The notes: generated from the sequence alone by a model not told the origin. A DNA stretch of 64,000 nt from Arthrobacter sp. PAMC 25486 (GCF_000785535.1 NZ_CP007595.1:3990439-4054438); one strand, 5' to 3'. Counted from the first letter of the stretch, positions 9,101 through 18,284 are shown. Made by a program: numbers and translations.

Positions 9101-10606
9101 ATGGCCGCCAGCACCAAACAGGCGCAGGCCCCAACCCCCGAGCAGCTCCAGTCCGTATGGGGGACCCTGAAGTCACCGCGCAGGCTGAAGACTGAAGTCC
9201 TCGCCGGGCTCGTCGTCGGCCTGGCGCTCATCCCTGAGGCCATCGCGTTCTCCGTCATCGCCGGCGTGGACCCCCGGATCGGGCTCTTCGCGGCCTTCAC
9301 CATGGCCGTGACCATCGCCTTCACGGGCGGCCGGTCCGCCATGATCTCGGCGGCAACCGGAGCTGTGGCGTTGGTGATCGCCCCCTTGGTGAGGTCGCAC
9401 GGCGTCGACTATCTCATTGCCTGCGTGATTCTTGCCGGGGTCATCCAGATCATCCTGGCGGTGTCCGGCGTTGCAAAGCTGATGCGGTTCATCCCGCGTT
9501 CGGTCATGGTCGGCTTCGTCAACGCCCTGGCCATCCTCGTGTTCATCGCACAACTGCCGGAACTCATCGGTGTGCCATGGCTCGTGTACCCGATGGTGCT
9601 CGCCGCTCTGCTCATCATGTTTGTCCTGCCGCGGTTCACCCAGGCGGTGCCGGCGCCGCTTGTCGCCATTGTGGCGCTGACGCTCGTCACGGTCCTGGGG
9701 GCCATCGCCGTTCCAACGGTGGGGGACAAGGGCGCGCTGCCCGACTCGCTGCCGACGGCCGTGATCCCCAATGTGCCGCTGACCTTCGAAACGCTCCAGG
9801 TGATCTTCCCGTTCGCCCTCGCCATGGCGTTCGTGGGGCTGCTCGAATCCCTCATGACCGCCAAGCTCGTGGACGACATCACCGACACCCGCTCCAACAA
9901 GACCCGCGAGGCCTGGGGCCAGGGCGTCGCCAACATTGTGACCGGCTTCTTCGGCGGCATGGGCGGCTGCGCCATGATCGGGCAGACCATGATCAACGTC
10001 AAGGCATCGGGCGCCCGCACCCGTATCTCCACATTCTTCGCCGGCGTCTTCGTGCTGCTCCTGGTGGTGGTGTTCGGCGATGTCGTCTCAATGATTCCGA
10101 TGGCCGCGTTGGTCGCCGTGATGATCTTCGTCTGCTGGGCAACGTTTGATTGGCACAGCATCCGCCTGCGCACCCTCAAGGCCCTGCCGAAGAGCGAAAC
10201 CTTCGTCATGGTCGCCACGGTCATCGCCACCGTCGCCACGAACAACCTGGCCATCGGCGTCGGCACGGGCACCTTGCTGGCAATGATTTTGTTCGCCCGC
10301 AGGGTGGCGCATTTCGTCACCGTCGAACGCATCGAGGGCGACAGCGAAGTCACCTACGTCGTCAACGGAGAGCTGTTCTTCGCCTCATCCAACGATCTCT
10401 ACACCCAGTTCTCCTACGCGCTGGACCCCGACCGCGTCATCATCGACATGCGCGAATCCCACCTCTGGGACGCCTCCACCAGCGCCACCCTCGACGCCAT
10501 CACCGACAAATACCGCCGCCACGGCAAGGACGTGGAAATTGTCGGCTTGAACGACGCCAGCACCCGCATGCGCGAGCGCCTCGCCGGAAAACTGGGCAGC
10601 CCCTAA
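9101..10606 (+). CDS. SulP-family anion transporter with C-terminal STAS domain
   Basis: A 501-residue inner-membrane protein of the SLC26/SulP family, which moves sulfate, bicarbonate or dicarboxylates. Ten or more hydrophobic segments cover residues 30-410. The N-terminal signature GLVVGLALIPEAIAFSVIAG and the segment GFFGGMGGCAMIGQTMINVK near residue 285 are diagnostic. Residues about 410-500 form a STAS-like domain (TYVVNGELFFAS and VIIDMRESHLWDAS), which regulates transport in this family. The ATG at 9101 follows a GGAGCC ribosome-binding site. It is monocistronic by spacing. The anion cannot be told from sequence. Confidence 0.92.
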   Translation: MAASTKQAQAPTPEQLQSVWGTLKSPRRLKTEVLAGLVVGLALIPEAIAFSVIAGVDPRIGLFAAFTMAVTIAFTGGRSAMISAATGAVALVIAPLVRSHGVDYLIACVILAGVIQIILAVSGVAKLMRFIPRSVMVGFVNALAILVFIAQLPELIGVPWLVYPMVLAALLIMFVLPRFTQAVPAPLVAIVALTLVTVLGAIAVPTVGDKGALPDSLPTAVIPNVPLTFETLQVIFPFALAMAFVGLLESLMTAKLVDDITDTRSNKTREAWGQGVANIVTGFFGGMGGCAMIGQTMINVKASGARTRISTFFAGVFVLLLVVVFGDVVSMIPMAALVAVMIFVCWATFDWHSIRLRTLKALPKSETFVMVATVIATVATNNLAIGVGTGTLLAMILFARRVAHFVTVERIEGDSEVTYVVNGELFFASSNDLYTQFSYALDPDRVIIDMRESHLWDASTSATLDAITDKYRRHGKDVEIVGLNDASTRMRERLAGKLGSP

Positions 10607-10613
10607 AAACCCT

Positions 10614-10682
10614 GTCGCAGCAAGGGCGGGTTTTCGAGGAACCGAGTCGCACCTTTGGTGCTTTTGAGAAGTACGACGGCGG
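10614..10682. repeat. Degenerate 32-bp tandem pair followed by an ACGACGGCGG motif
   Basis: GTCGCA occurs at 10614 and 10646, exactly 32 bp apart, and about 18 of 32 positions match between the two units. The first unit resembles the GCAGCACC family at 1798 and 17775. The pair ends in GTACGACGGCGG (10671-10682). It lies between convergent genes and may also serve as a terminator. Confidence 0.55.
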
Positions 10683-10687
10683 CCATC

Positions 10688-11425
10688 TCACCCAGGCGGG
10701 CTGCCCGCAGTCGGGCCCGAGACCCTATCCGATATCCAGCCCAGCTCAAAGGGGTCTTCGCAGGCACGGCCCCAGCGCAGGCCCCCGAGCAGCATGGCTG
10801 TTGCCAACGATGATTCGGCTACGAACATGTGCCAGTTGGGATTCGACTTCTTTGGGGGAGACCATCCATAGTCCTCAAGGTATTCGACCTCGAGCGGCCA
10901 ATCGTCAGCAGGCAGGAATTCATTGGAGACCACCTCGATGTGGAAGCCGTTGTTGATGGGCCGCAGCTGGCCATGGACACGGTAAGGCTTACCGGTCTCG
11001 TAGTCGATGTAGATGGTGTCTCCATCCTTGAGCTCCTGAACATCGACATTGAATGCTACATGGACCAGCTCCCAATATTTCTCCATGTCCTCCGGACCCG
11101 GCCTGGTTTCAATGCCGGGAGGCTCGGGGACAGCCAGTGGCTGTAGAAATGCTTGGCCCGGCTCCCCGGTTAGGACCAGAAAAGCAGTGTCGTCCACGTA
11201 GGCGCGGTGCCGGTTGCCCACATCCATGCACCGTGTCCAATCACCATGAATGGCGATGATCTCCGTTGGAAGCCCATCCGCATCGAGGTCCGTTGCCATT
11301 GAAACCGGCCAGCCCTGGGCATCGGTGGCCTGTTCCACGCATGCGAGACACAGGAAGTTGCCGGCGGCCAGCCCGGGCTCCCTTTGGCCCTTGCAGTGAG
11401 GGCACACTGTAGTGTCGCTGCTCAT
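10688..11425 (-). CDS. Zinc-ribbon protein with C-terminal domain resembling TY-Chap family
   Basis: A 245-residue soluble protein. The N-terminus has a two-CxxC zinc-ribbon pattern (CPHCKG and CLACVE, residues 8-29). The C-terminal part contains NPNWHMFVAESSLATAMLL near residue 200, which resembles the TY-Chap (YbjN/type III chaperone-like) C-terminal domains found in uncharacterised actinobacterial proteins; that comparison is from memory. No catalytic residues are apparent. The middle (residues 110-190) is rich in acidic and aromatic residues and reads as beta-rich. The function is unknown. It faces the SulP gene convergently. Confidence 0.7.
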   Translation of the reverse strand: MSSDTTVCPHCKGQREPGLAAGNFLCLACVEQATDAQGWPVSMATDLDADGLPTEIIAIHGDWTRCMDVGNRHRAYVDDTAFLVLTGEPGQAFLQPLAVPEPPGIETRPGPEDMEKYWELVHVAFNVDVQELKDGDTIYIDYETGKPYRVHGQLRPINNGFHIEVVSNEFLPADDWPLEVEYLEDYGWSPPKKSNPNWHMFVAESSLATAMLLGGLRWGRACEDPFELGWISDRVSGPTAGSPPG

Positions 11426-11502
11426 GCCACCAGTGTAAAACGTGGGTCTGACAATGATACGGGTTCGTGTTGGTGCGGACGCTGGTGGATGCCCGGTCTG
11501 GG

Positions 11503-11979
11503 CTACTCAGCACCCGGCACAAAAAACGTCGTTGAACACAGCCTCGAGCCGTCCAGCATCACAACCCACTCATAGCTGGACCCGGGAGGCAGCGGCAGCC
11601 CACCGGGAAAATTCAGCACAATGTTCGATGTCCCCGGAAACCCCATGGGCGGCTGCTGCACATCGGGCCGGACCGTGTGACGGAAATCCACGTCCTGGTT
11701 GAACCGCATCATGTTCGGCCCGTCGGGGCTGGGCACGCTGACAGGCTGCCCGTCGGTGTCCACGAGCACCACCTCCACCGCGGCCGACGTCTCATCAAAC
11801 ATCGGAATGCTCACCGCAATATTCACGTACACGGCAAACGGCGCGGTCAGTCCGCTTTCCGGATCTGAGCCGAGAAACTGAATGCCGCCGCCAATAATAT
11901 TAACCTTCCCCGCGGCATCGACGTTCACAAAATCCGCGATCAGCACGGTCCCGCTGCCAGTACTCGAGCTCATCGTCAC
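11503..11979 (-). CDS. Uncharacterised beta-rich protein (DUF6941-like)
   Basis: A 158-residue protein with VLIADFVNVDAAGKVNIIGG at the N-terminus, a pattern I associate with a small family of unknown function (DUF6941-type, from memory). The remainder alternates hydrophobic and polar residues as in a beta-sandwich, ending in PPGSSYEWVVMLDG. There is no signal peptide, membrane segment or recognisable active site. Either of two Met codons near 11979 could be the start. It is transcribed away from the helicase locus, and a shared regulatory region of about 140 bp separates them. Confidence 0.6.
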   Translation of the reverse strand: MTMSSSTGSGTVLIADFVNVDAAGKVNIIGGGIQFLGSDPESGLTAPFAVYVNIAVSIPMFDETSAAVEVVLVDTDGQPVSVPSPDGPNMMRFNQDVDFRHTVRPDVQQPPMGFPGTSNIVLNFPGGLPLPPGSSYEWVVMLDGSRLCSTTFFVPGAE

Positions 11980-12121
11980 GTGCGGCCCTCCAAGCCTCTC
12001 AGCAATTCCCCGGGCGGGAACACTCCCAACAATAGGCGCACCCGTCGAGATTAGGGCCTTGATATGAAGCCACTACTCCGTATCGTTCGTCTTTGTCAGA
12101 CCCAGCACATAGCCTGGCCTG

Positions 12122-15100
12122 GTGAACACTTTTGATGGGGAAGACTCGCAGGAACTGCTGCCGGAGGGGCTCTATGAGCTCCTCCATACAAATGGTCTAA
12201 GCGCACGGCTGAGGGCCGTCCCGGATCTTGAAGCCACAAGCACCGACATCAGCAGCGATGTTTCACCTGAAGCGTTGTCCCGGCACGTTGCTGAAGCTGT
12301 GAAACGCCTCCTCATCGATACCGACGCGGGCGATCGGGTTGCAAAGGTAAACCAGCTCCTCACGGTCATAGATCCGGAAAACCAAGTCACCCCGGGACCT
12401 CTGCAACTGGAGTCGCTCCATCGGCCAGATGCGCTCAAGCGACGCCAGCTCCGCAGGCCTACTACAAAGCTGAGCGACAGCGCGCTCCTCACCAATGGCA
12501 AGGACGATCCCAATCTCGCTGCCGAGATTCGTGCGGAGATCGAGTCTGCCGACACCGTGGACCTGCTTTGTGCGTTTATCCGCTGGACCGGCATCCGCCT
12601 TTTGGAACCATCCTTGGATGCGCTCAAGGCCCGAGGCGGAAAATTCCGGGTCATCACGACGACCTACATGGGTGCCACTGAACGGCGCGCCATAGACCAA
12701 TTGGTCAATCGTTATGGTGCCGAGGTGAAGATTAGCTACGAAACGCAAGCCACCAGACTGCACGCGAAAGCTTGGCTTTTCCACCGCAAAACAGGATTTA
12801 GCACGGCATATGTTGGCAGTTCCAATCTAAGCAGTGCAGCAATGCTTGACGGACTCGAATGGAACGTGCGGCTATCCAATATTGGGACGCCATCACTGTT
12901 GCAAAAATTCGCCATCACCTTTGACAGCTATTGGGAGCAGCGCGCCTTTCAGTCGTACGATCCGGAAACGGACGCGGACAAGCTGGATGCGGCACTCCTG
13001 CGGAACGGCGGCACGCTGACCCCTGCTCCCAGTGGATACACAGGACTTGAGGTTGCGCCATATCTGCACCAAATCGAAATGCTTGAAGACCTTGAAGCAG
13101 AGCGCAACAAAGGTCTCCACCGAAATCTACTTGTAGCCGCGACCGGCACCGGGAAAACCGTGATCGCTGCTCTGGACTACAAGCGGCTGTGTGAGGCCGC
13201 GGGCAAGGACCTTTCATTGCTCTTTATCGCCCACCGCAGGGAGATCCTCCAACAGTCGCTGTCAACGTACCGCAACGTCATGCAGAGCGGCTCATTCGGT
13301 GAACTTTTTGTCGGCAAACACAAACCGCAGGAATGGCAGCATGTATTTGCCAGCGTTCAGTCGCTGAATGCCAGGAAGCTGGCAGCGTTTGACCCGTCCA
13401 AATTCGATGTGGTTGTCATTGACGAGTTTCACCACTCCTCAGCGAAGACATATCGGAAGCTCATTGACCACTTGACTCCACAGGAATTCCTGGGACTGAC
13501 GGCAACTCCCGAACGCGGCGACGGTATTCACGTAGCGGACGAGTTCTTCGACGGCAGGACTGCGAGTGAGCTTCGCCTTTGGGATGCTCTCGACGCCGAC
13601 CTTCTGGTCCCCTTCCACTACTTTGGCGTTTCCGATGGCGTCGACCTGAGCGCCCTGGATTGGAAGCGCGGGTCATATGACCTCCAACAGCTCAGTGACG
13701 TCTACACCGGCAACGACGCCCGTGCCGCCAAGATCATTAATGAGATGCAAGGCAAGGTCACAAGCACCGAGCACATGCGGGCGATCGGGTTTTGTGTATC
13801 AGTCCAGCATGCCAAATACATGGCCAACGTATTCAATAAGGCCGGGATTAAGTCGGCGGCTGTATCTGGACTTACCGACGACGACGAACGCACCTTGGCG
13901 CTGAAACAATTGCTCAAGCGTGAGATCAACTGCATCTTCGCCGTCGACCTCTTTAACGAGGGTCTGGACTTGCCGCAAGTGGACACCATTCTCCTATTGC
14001 GTCCAACACAAAGTGCCACGATATTCATTCAACAGATTGGGCGCGGACTGCGGCGGGCCAAAGATAAATCAGTCCTGACCGTCATGGACTTTATTGGTCA
14101 GCAGCACCGGGAGTTCAGGTTTGATGTCCGCTTCCGTGCCATGACGGGATACGGTCGGAAACAATTGGAAAAGGCCGTCGAGGAGGAATTCCCGTTCCTT
14201 CCGTCGGGCTCACAAATTGTCTTGGATCGCGTCGCCAGGGATGTGGTGCTGACCAATCTGAAAGCTCAGCTCAAGCTCAACAAGCTAAAACTGGTCGCTG
14301 ACATCAAGTCCTACGGCGAATTGTATTTGGCCGATTACTTGGCAAAGTCTGGCCATGAGCTCAAAACAATTTACAAGTCAACCAAGAACTCATGGACGGA
14401 ATATCTCAGACTTGCCGGACTGGTGGAGTGGATGTCACCGGCAGAGGCCGCAATCGCGGGCAAACTCTACGACGTCGCCTCTGCCGAAGAAAAGAAGTTG
14501 TTGACCCGGATGGCATCACTAATCCACGTTGACGACCGTGAACGTGCTGATGCCTACTCCAAGATTGTGGCGGAAGACTCGCCTGCATACGCCGAACTCA
14601 CCCCGAGAGAGCAGACATATGCGCGGATGCTTTTCTTCACATTATGGGACAACGGCGGTGGATTCGAAAGCTACGACGAAGGCTTCACCACATTGCGCAA
14701 TTTTCCGTTTGTCTGCAGCGAGATCGCCCAGGTTGTGGCACTTGGTGCAGCATCCTCCAAACGCACTGGAAAAAGCCTCGGTGGAAAGCTGGCCTGGTCT
14801 CCGTTACAAAGCCACCTTACATACGGGCGGTATGAAGTTCTCGCCGCCCTTGGTGCGAAATCCCTCGATACAATTCAGCAAACGAAACTGGTCAGCATGG
14901 GCGGTGTGGCTTGGTGCGAACAGAGCAGAACCGACGCCTTCTTCGTCACTATTAATAAGGATGAAGCCAACCATTCGGCAACAACCATGTATAAGGATTA
15001 TGCGCTGAGCCCAGATATTTTTCATTGGGAGTCGCAGAATGCCACGTCGCCATCCAGTCCTGTAGGCAAACGCTATCTGGACCCGAGGGGCCATGACTCA

Positions 15101-15283
15101 CAGGTGTTGATCTTTACTCGGGATACGGCTGATGATGAAACCGGACTCACCATGCCTTACACCTCTCTTGGGCAAGTCGACTACATCCAACACAAGGGCG
15201 AGAAGCCCATCGCGATCACATGGAAGCTCCACCGTCCAATGCCGGCTGATGTCTATGCGGATGCGGCGGCGGTGGCGCAGTAG
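12122..15283 (+). CDS. PLD-nuclease / DEAD-like helicase / DUF3427 fusion protein
   Basis: A 1053-residue cytoplasmic protein. Residues about 130-290 are a phospholipase-D-like nuclease domain with HAK at 214-216 and GSSN near 231. Residues about 310-680 are a superfamily II helicase with Walker A ATGTGKT (340-346), a DEFH Walker B box (434-437), GLTATPERGDG near 456 and the motif VI-like QQIGRGLRRAKD near 637. The remaining C-terminus matches the DUF3427 region usually found with this pairing. The GTG at 12122 is the earliest in-frame start, because a stop codon lies 12 bases before it, and PEGLYELL near residue 16 fits homologues. Such proteins are typically found in defence-related neighbourhoods. 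It is followed by a DNA-binding X25 fusion gene and a DNA methyltransferase. Confidence 0.9.
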   Translation: MNTFDGEDSQELLPEGLYELLHTNGLSARLRAVPDLEATSTDISSDVSPEALSRHVAEAVKRLLIDTDAGDRVAKVNQLLTVIDPENQVTPGPLQLESLHRPDALKRRQLRRPTTKLSDSALLTNGKDDPNLAAEIRAEIESADTVDLLCAFIRWTGIRLLEPSLDALKARGGKFRVITTTYMGATERRAIDQLVNRYGAEVKISYETQATRLHAKAWLFHRKTGFSTAYVGSSNLSSAAMLDGLEWNVRLSNIGTPSLLQKFAITFDSYWEQRAFQSYDPETDADKLDAALLRNGGTLTPAPSGYTGLEVAPYLHQIEMLEDLEAERNKGLHRNLLVAATGTGKTVIAALDYKRLCEAAGKDLSLLFIAHRREILQQSLSTYRNVMQSGSFGELFVGKHKPQEWQHVFASVQSLNARKLAAFDPSKFDVVVIDEFHHSSAKTYRKLIDHLTPQEFLGLTATPERGDGIHVADEFFDGRTASELRLWDALDADLLVPFHYFGVSDGVDLSALDWKRGSYDLQQLSDVYTGNDARAAKIINEMQGKVTSTEHMRAIGFCVSVQHAKYMANVFNKAGIKSAAVSGLTDDDERTLALKQLLKREINCIFAVDLFNEGLDLPQVDTILLLRPTQSATIFIQQIGRGLRRAKDKSVLTVMDFIGQQHREFRFDVRFRAMTGYGRKQLEKAVEEEFPFLPSGSQIVLDRVARDVVLTNLKAQLKLNKLKLVADIKSYGELYLADYLAKSGHELKTIYKSTKNSWTEYLRLAGLVEWMSPAEAAIAGKLYDVASAEEKKLLTRMASLIHVDDRERADAYSKIVAEDSPAYAELTPREQTYARMLFFTLWDNGGGFESYDEGFTTLRNFPFVCSEIAQVVALGAASSKRTGKSLGGKLAWSPLQSHLTYGRYEVLAALGAKSLDTIQQTKLVSMGGVAWCEQSRTDAFFVTINKDEANHSATTMYKDYALSPDIFHWESQNATSPSSPVGKRYLDPRGHDSQVLIFTRDTADDETGLTMPYTSLGQVDYIQHKGEKPIAITWKLHRPMPADVYADAAAVAQ

Positions 15284-15363
15284 TCGGTTTTTCGTCACGT
15301 ACTGTCGCGTAACTTTTCACCGTGCCACAGTGGAAAGGTACCCGCTGCTACAGGAGGACCACT

Positions 15364-16176
15364 GTGACCATTCGAGATAACACCAACCGCCGGCTCAAAG
15401 AAGTACTGGACATCATGGCCGCCGGATCGTGGCTGGATGAGAAGCCCAACGGGGGAGAGGTTCTGGCAGAGGCGGCCACGCGCATCCCGTTCACCAAGGA
15501 AAAGTCCGAACTCCTCAGCGGCGGCATTCCCCGGGGACACAAGAACCTGACGAAGGCCACAGCCGATCTAGTCAAGGCAGGCTGGATGACGAAGGGCCGC
15601 GGTGGCTGGGAGATCACGGACAACGGGCTGCGTGCAACCGTCGCCTTTGACACCGTGGAAAAGCTTGCCGACGCCCTCAACAGCGGCACCTTGATTCCAG
15701 CGGGCACGCCGCTTCCCGAGAAGCCTGCGGAAAAGCCGGCAGCGAAGAAGACAGCCTCCAAGCCCGCTGTAAAGAAGGCCCCGGGCAAAACGCCCGCCAG
15801 GAAACCGTCCACCAAGGCGGCCACCGCCAAAGCCGCCGGAACAGGCGAAACGAAGGTGTCCGGCGTCGTACTTGGAAACCAGCCGACATCGGTGGCGCTG
15901 GCCGGAACCTTCGGCGAAGCGCTCGGTGCGGAGAACTGGGATCCGGACCACGCCAAGCTGCAGATGACGCTGCAGGAGTCGGGCACCTGGCTGCTCAGAG
16001 CCGAGCTGCCGGCCGGACAATACAGCTACAAGGCGGTGCTGAACGGGTCGTGGGATGAGAATTACGGTGCGTTTGGAGCGCTGGACGGTGCCAATCACGA
16101 GTTCACGCACGACGGCGGACCCGTCACCTTCCACTACAGCCACGCCACGAAGGACGTGCTGCGCGGGGACCAATAA
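15364..16176 (+). CDS. Winged-helix (Mrr_N-like) protein fused to a pullulanase X25-like domain
   Basis: A 270-residue protein starting at GTG (15364) behind a strong AGGAGG site. Residues about 1-105 resemble the Mrr N-terminal winged helix, with LVKAGWMTKGRGGWEITDNG as the recognisable end. Residues about 110-165 are an Ala/Lys/Pro-rich linker with many KPA/KKT repeats, like the tails of actinobacterial nucleoid proteins. Residues about 170-268 resemble the X25 domain of bacterial pullulanases, with LPAGQYSYKAVLNGSWDENYG and a closing TFHYSHATKDV. X25 domains accompany starch-active enzymes, so pairing one with a DNA-binding module is odd. There is no glycosidase domain. It lies 80 bp after the helicase and 45 bp before the methyltransferase. 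Confidence 0.8.
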   Translation: MTIRDNTNRRLKEVLDIMAAGSWLDEKPNGGEVLAEAATRIPFTKEKSELLSGGIPRGHKNLTKATADLVKAGWMTKGRGGWEITDNGLRATVAFDTVEKLADALNSGTLIPAGTPLPEKPAEKPAAKKTASKPAVKKAPGKTPARKPSTKAATAKAAGTGETKVSGVVLGNQPTSVALAGTFGEALGAENWDPDHAKLQMTLQESGTWLLRAELPAGQYSYKAVLNGSWDENYGAFGALDGANHEFTHDGGPVTFHYSHATKDVLRGDQ

Positions 16177-16221
16177 CCCCACCGGTTTCGGCACTGCAAG
16201 CTGCCGCGCTAGCCTTGATCC

Positions 16222-17145
16222 ATGACAACGGACGCGAGCGATTCCCCACTGGGCACTGCCCCGGCAGCAGCCTGGCATGCGGAGGGTGGCAATGTGGTCG
16301 CGGAGGGCGACAACCTCAGCTTTCTGGGCACACTTCCGGATGAGAGTTTCCGGCTGATCTACATCGACCCGCCGTTCAACACCGGCAAGGTCCAGGCCCG
16401 GCAGAACATGACGAACGTGCGCAGTGAAACCGGCTCGCGCGTGGGGTTCAAGGGGCGCAGCTACGACACCATCAAGGGCCTGACGCTCAGCTACAACGAC
16501 CAATTCGGTGACTACTGGGAATTCCTGGAACCCCGGCTCGAGGAGGCCTGGCGCCTGCTGACCGACGACGGCACCCTCTACCTGCACCTCGACTACCGCG
16601 AGGTCCACTACGCGAAGGTGCTGCTCGACGCGCTCTTCGGCCGCGAATGCTTCCTCAACGAGATCATCTGGGCCTACGACTACGGCGCCCGCTCCAAAAA
16701 GCGCTGGCCCGCCAAGCACGACAACATCCTCGTGTACGTCAAAAACCCGAAAACGTACTACTTCAACAGCACCGAAGTGGACCGCGAACCGTACATGGCG
16801 CCCGGCCTGGTCACGCCCGAAAAGGTGGCGCTGGGCAAGCTGCCCACCGACACCTGGTGGCACACCATCGTCTCACCCAATGGCCGCGAAAAGACCGGGT
16901 ATCCGACTCAGAAACCTTTGGGGATCCTGCGGCGCATCATCGCGGCCAGCACCGAACGTGGCGACTGGGTGCTCGACTTCTTCGGCGGCTCCGGGACCAC
17001 CGGCGCTGCGGCTCTCGAACTTGAGCGGCGGTTCGTGATGGTGGACCAAAACCCGGAGGCCATCGAGGTCATGCGGGCGCGGCTGGATCCTGAACTGGTC
17101 ACCTTCGTTAAGCACGAGGGCGGGACGAACGACAACGCTGGTTGA
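16222..17145 (+). CDS. Site-specific DNA methyltransferase (beta-class, N6-adenine or N4-cytosine)
   Basis: A 307-residue enzyme that transfers a methyl group from S-adenosylmethionine to an exocyclic amino group in DNA. Catalytic motif IV is DPPFNTG (residues 49-55) and the AdoMet motif I is FFGGSGTTGAAALEL (253-267). This order, catalysis first and AdoMet binding last, defines the beta group. A VSPNGREKTGYPTQKPLGIL segment just before motif I is typical. The region between the two motifs, about 200 residues, would hold target recognition. It is shorter than type III Mod subunits, and no adjacent restriction subunit is evident apart from the upstream helicase. Confidence 0.9.
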   Translation: MTTDASDSPLGTAPAAAWHAEGGNVVAEGDNLSFLGTLPDESFRLIYIDPPFNTGKVQARQNMTNVRSETGSRVGFKGRSYDTIKGLTLSYNDQFGDYWEFLEPRLEEAWRLLTDDGTLYLHLDYREVHYAKVLLDALFGRECFLNEIIWAYDYGARSKKRWPAKHDNILVYVKNPKTYYFNSTEVDREPYMAPGLVTPEKVALGKLPTDTWWHTIVSPNGREKTGYPTQKPLGILRRIIAASTERGDWVLDFFGGSGTTGAAALELERRFVMVDQNPEAIEVMRARLDPELVTFVKHEGGTNDNAG

Positions 17146-17310
17146 GCTTGTCGAAATCCTGGAGTCCCGTTCCGGGCTGGGTCTTCTCCGCGTGAAGCGA
17201 CCCCTGTAACTTGGATTCAACGAATGATCTTGAGGATTCAATGCAAAGTGTGTGAATAGTGCCAAGCTGAGTAGTGTGCTGCTGTGCGCCGGGATGCAGG
17301 GTGGCTGGTT

Positions 17311-17580
17311 ATGGAATGGGTAACCAATACGTCTGCCATCGAAACTGCATTTGAGGCAGTTTCAAAGCTGACTAGCCTGCACGATGAGGTACTTCGACTC
17401 TACGAAGATCGGGTTACGCGCCAGGATATTGCGGACCGCACGTCAACGACTCGACAGGCTGTAGGCAACTGGGTTCGACAAGATTGGCGAGCGGAAGGCA
17501 ATTCTCCATTCCCGGATCCGTACAACGTTGTTGGCGGAGGCGTCTGGCTTTGGTCCGAGGTCAATAAGTGGCTGGCCTAG
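17311..17580 (+). CDS. Small helix-turn-helix protein
   Basis: An 89-residue protein with LYEDRVTRQDIADRTSTTRQ leading into AVGNWVRQDW, a clear helix-turn-helix, and a C-terminal VWLWSEVNKWLA that resembles the wing of AlpA/excisionase-type DNA-binding proteins. The ATG at 17311 was chosen over a GTG at 17284 because AGGGTGG lies upstream of it. It is in the same direction as the methyltransferase, 165 bp downstream, so it may be a regulator of that locus, but there is no direct evidence. Confidence 0.65.
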   Translation: MEWVTNTSAIETAFEAVSKLTSLHDEVLRLYEDRVTRQDIADRTSTTRQAVGNWVRQDWRAEGNSPFPDPYNVVGGGVWLWSEVNKWLA

Positions 17581-17774
17581 GTCGGCAAAGGCGATGGGCT
17601 CGCTCATCCGACAACCGAAGATTACGGCATTGCCAATGCTGCGCTGCACGCGCATAGTTTTCCGGTGACCACATAGATTCGCAGCGGCGTCCGGCGCCAC
17701 TGTCCTTGCTTATGTCGTATGCCCGGACGGGTGCGGTGGCGGAGTTCCAGGTATCCACTGGTGCAACCAGCAGT

Positions 17775-17818
17775 AGGTGCTGCGGCGATGGCGAAAACAC
17801 CCCGGAAGGTGCTGCGGC
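17775..17818. repeat. Two tandem 32-bp-spaced units, reverse of the 1798 repeat
   Basis: AGGTGCTGCGGC occurs at 17775 and 17807, 32 bp apart, and the intervening CACCCCGGAAGGTGCTGC is the reverse complement of the 1798 repeat core. The rest of 17581-17832 shows no gene. Confidence 0.75.
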
Positions 17819-17832
17819 GTTTGGGAAGGCCG

Positions 17833-18228
17833 TCAGCTCAACGGAATCAGCCACGCCACCGTGAGGTAGATGCACATGGCGACGGTCAGGGCGCCGGTGA
17901 GGATGGCAGCGACCCAGAGGGCCCGGCGTCGTGATTTAACGGCAAGGCCCAGTAACGGCGGGAAGGCGGCCATGGACAGAACGGCAAGGAGGCCAAGAAT
18001 TCCCAGTGCCACGCTGGATGCAGCGACGGTGGAATCCAGCGACCCCGTCATGATAATTGCCGACAGCAAGGCCAGTAGTATCACGGGGTAGGCCAGCAAC
18101 GCCCAGCCAACAACGATGATGCCGACGGTCCACCACACCGAGCGGTGCGGTTTGGGCGGGGCGGCGGGGGCCTGGGAGCGGGCGACGGCCAGGCGCTGGG
18201 ACGGGATCTCTCGGTGTGGTCGGGGCAT
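17833..18228 (-). CDS. Small multi-pass membrane protein (first of three similar genes)
   Basis: A 131-residue protein starting at the ATG at 18228. A basic, Pro-rich cytoplasmic N-terminus precedes three hydrophobic segments: VGIIVVGWALLAYPVILLAL, VALGILGLLAVLSMAAFPPL and ALWVAAILTGALTVAMCIYL. The layout of helix, polar stretch, two helices and a KSRRRALW or similar basic turn recurs in the two genes that follow on the same strand. No named domain is recognised. Confidence 0.65.
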   Translation of the reverse strand: MPRPHREIPSQRLAVARSQAPAAPPKPHRSVWWTVGIIVVGWALLAYPVILLALLSAIIMTGSLDSTVAASSVALGILGLLAVLSMAAFPPLLGLAVKSRRRALWVAAILTGALTVAMCIYLTVAWLIPLS

Positions 18229-18284
18229 GCTTAACTTTCTAGCAGTTGAGTCTGGGTGGGGGCTGTGCCTGCCAGGCTCCGCCG

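Noticed and set aside
12122..17145. A classical type III restriction-modification system (Res helicase plus Mod methyltransferase)
   Set aside because: The helicase has a PLD nuclease and DUF3427, not the Res endonuclease domain, and the methyltransferase is about half the usual Mod length with the X25 gene between them.
17141..17157. TTGAGCTTGTCGAAA-like sequence after the methyltransferase, resembling an intergenic repeat common in Micrococcales
   Set aside because: Only one partial copy in this window, partly overlapping the stop codon of the methyltransferase, so it cannot be supported as a repeat here.
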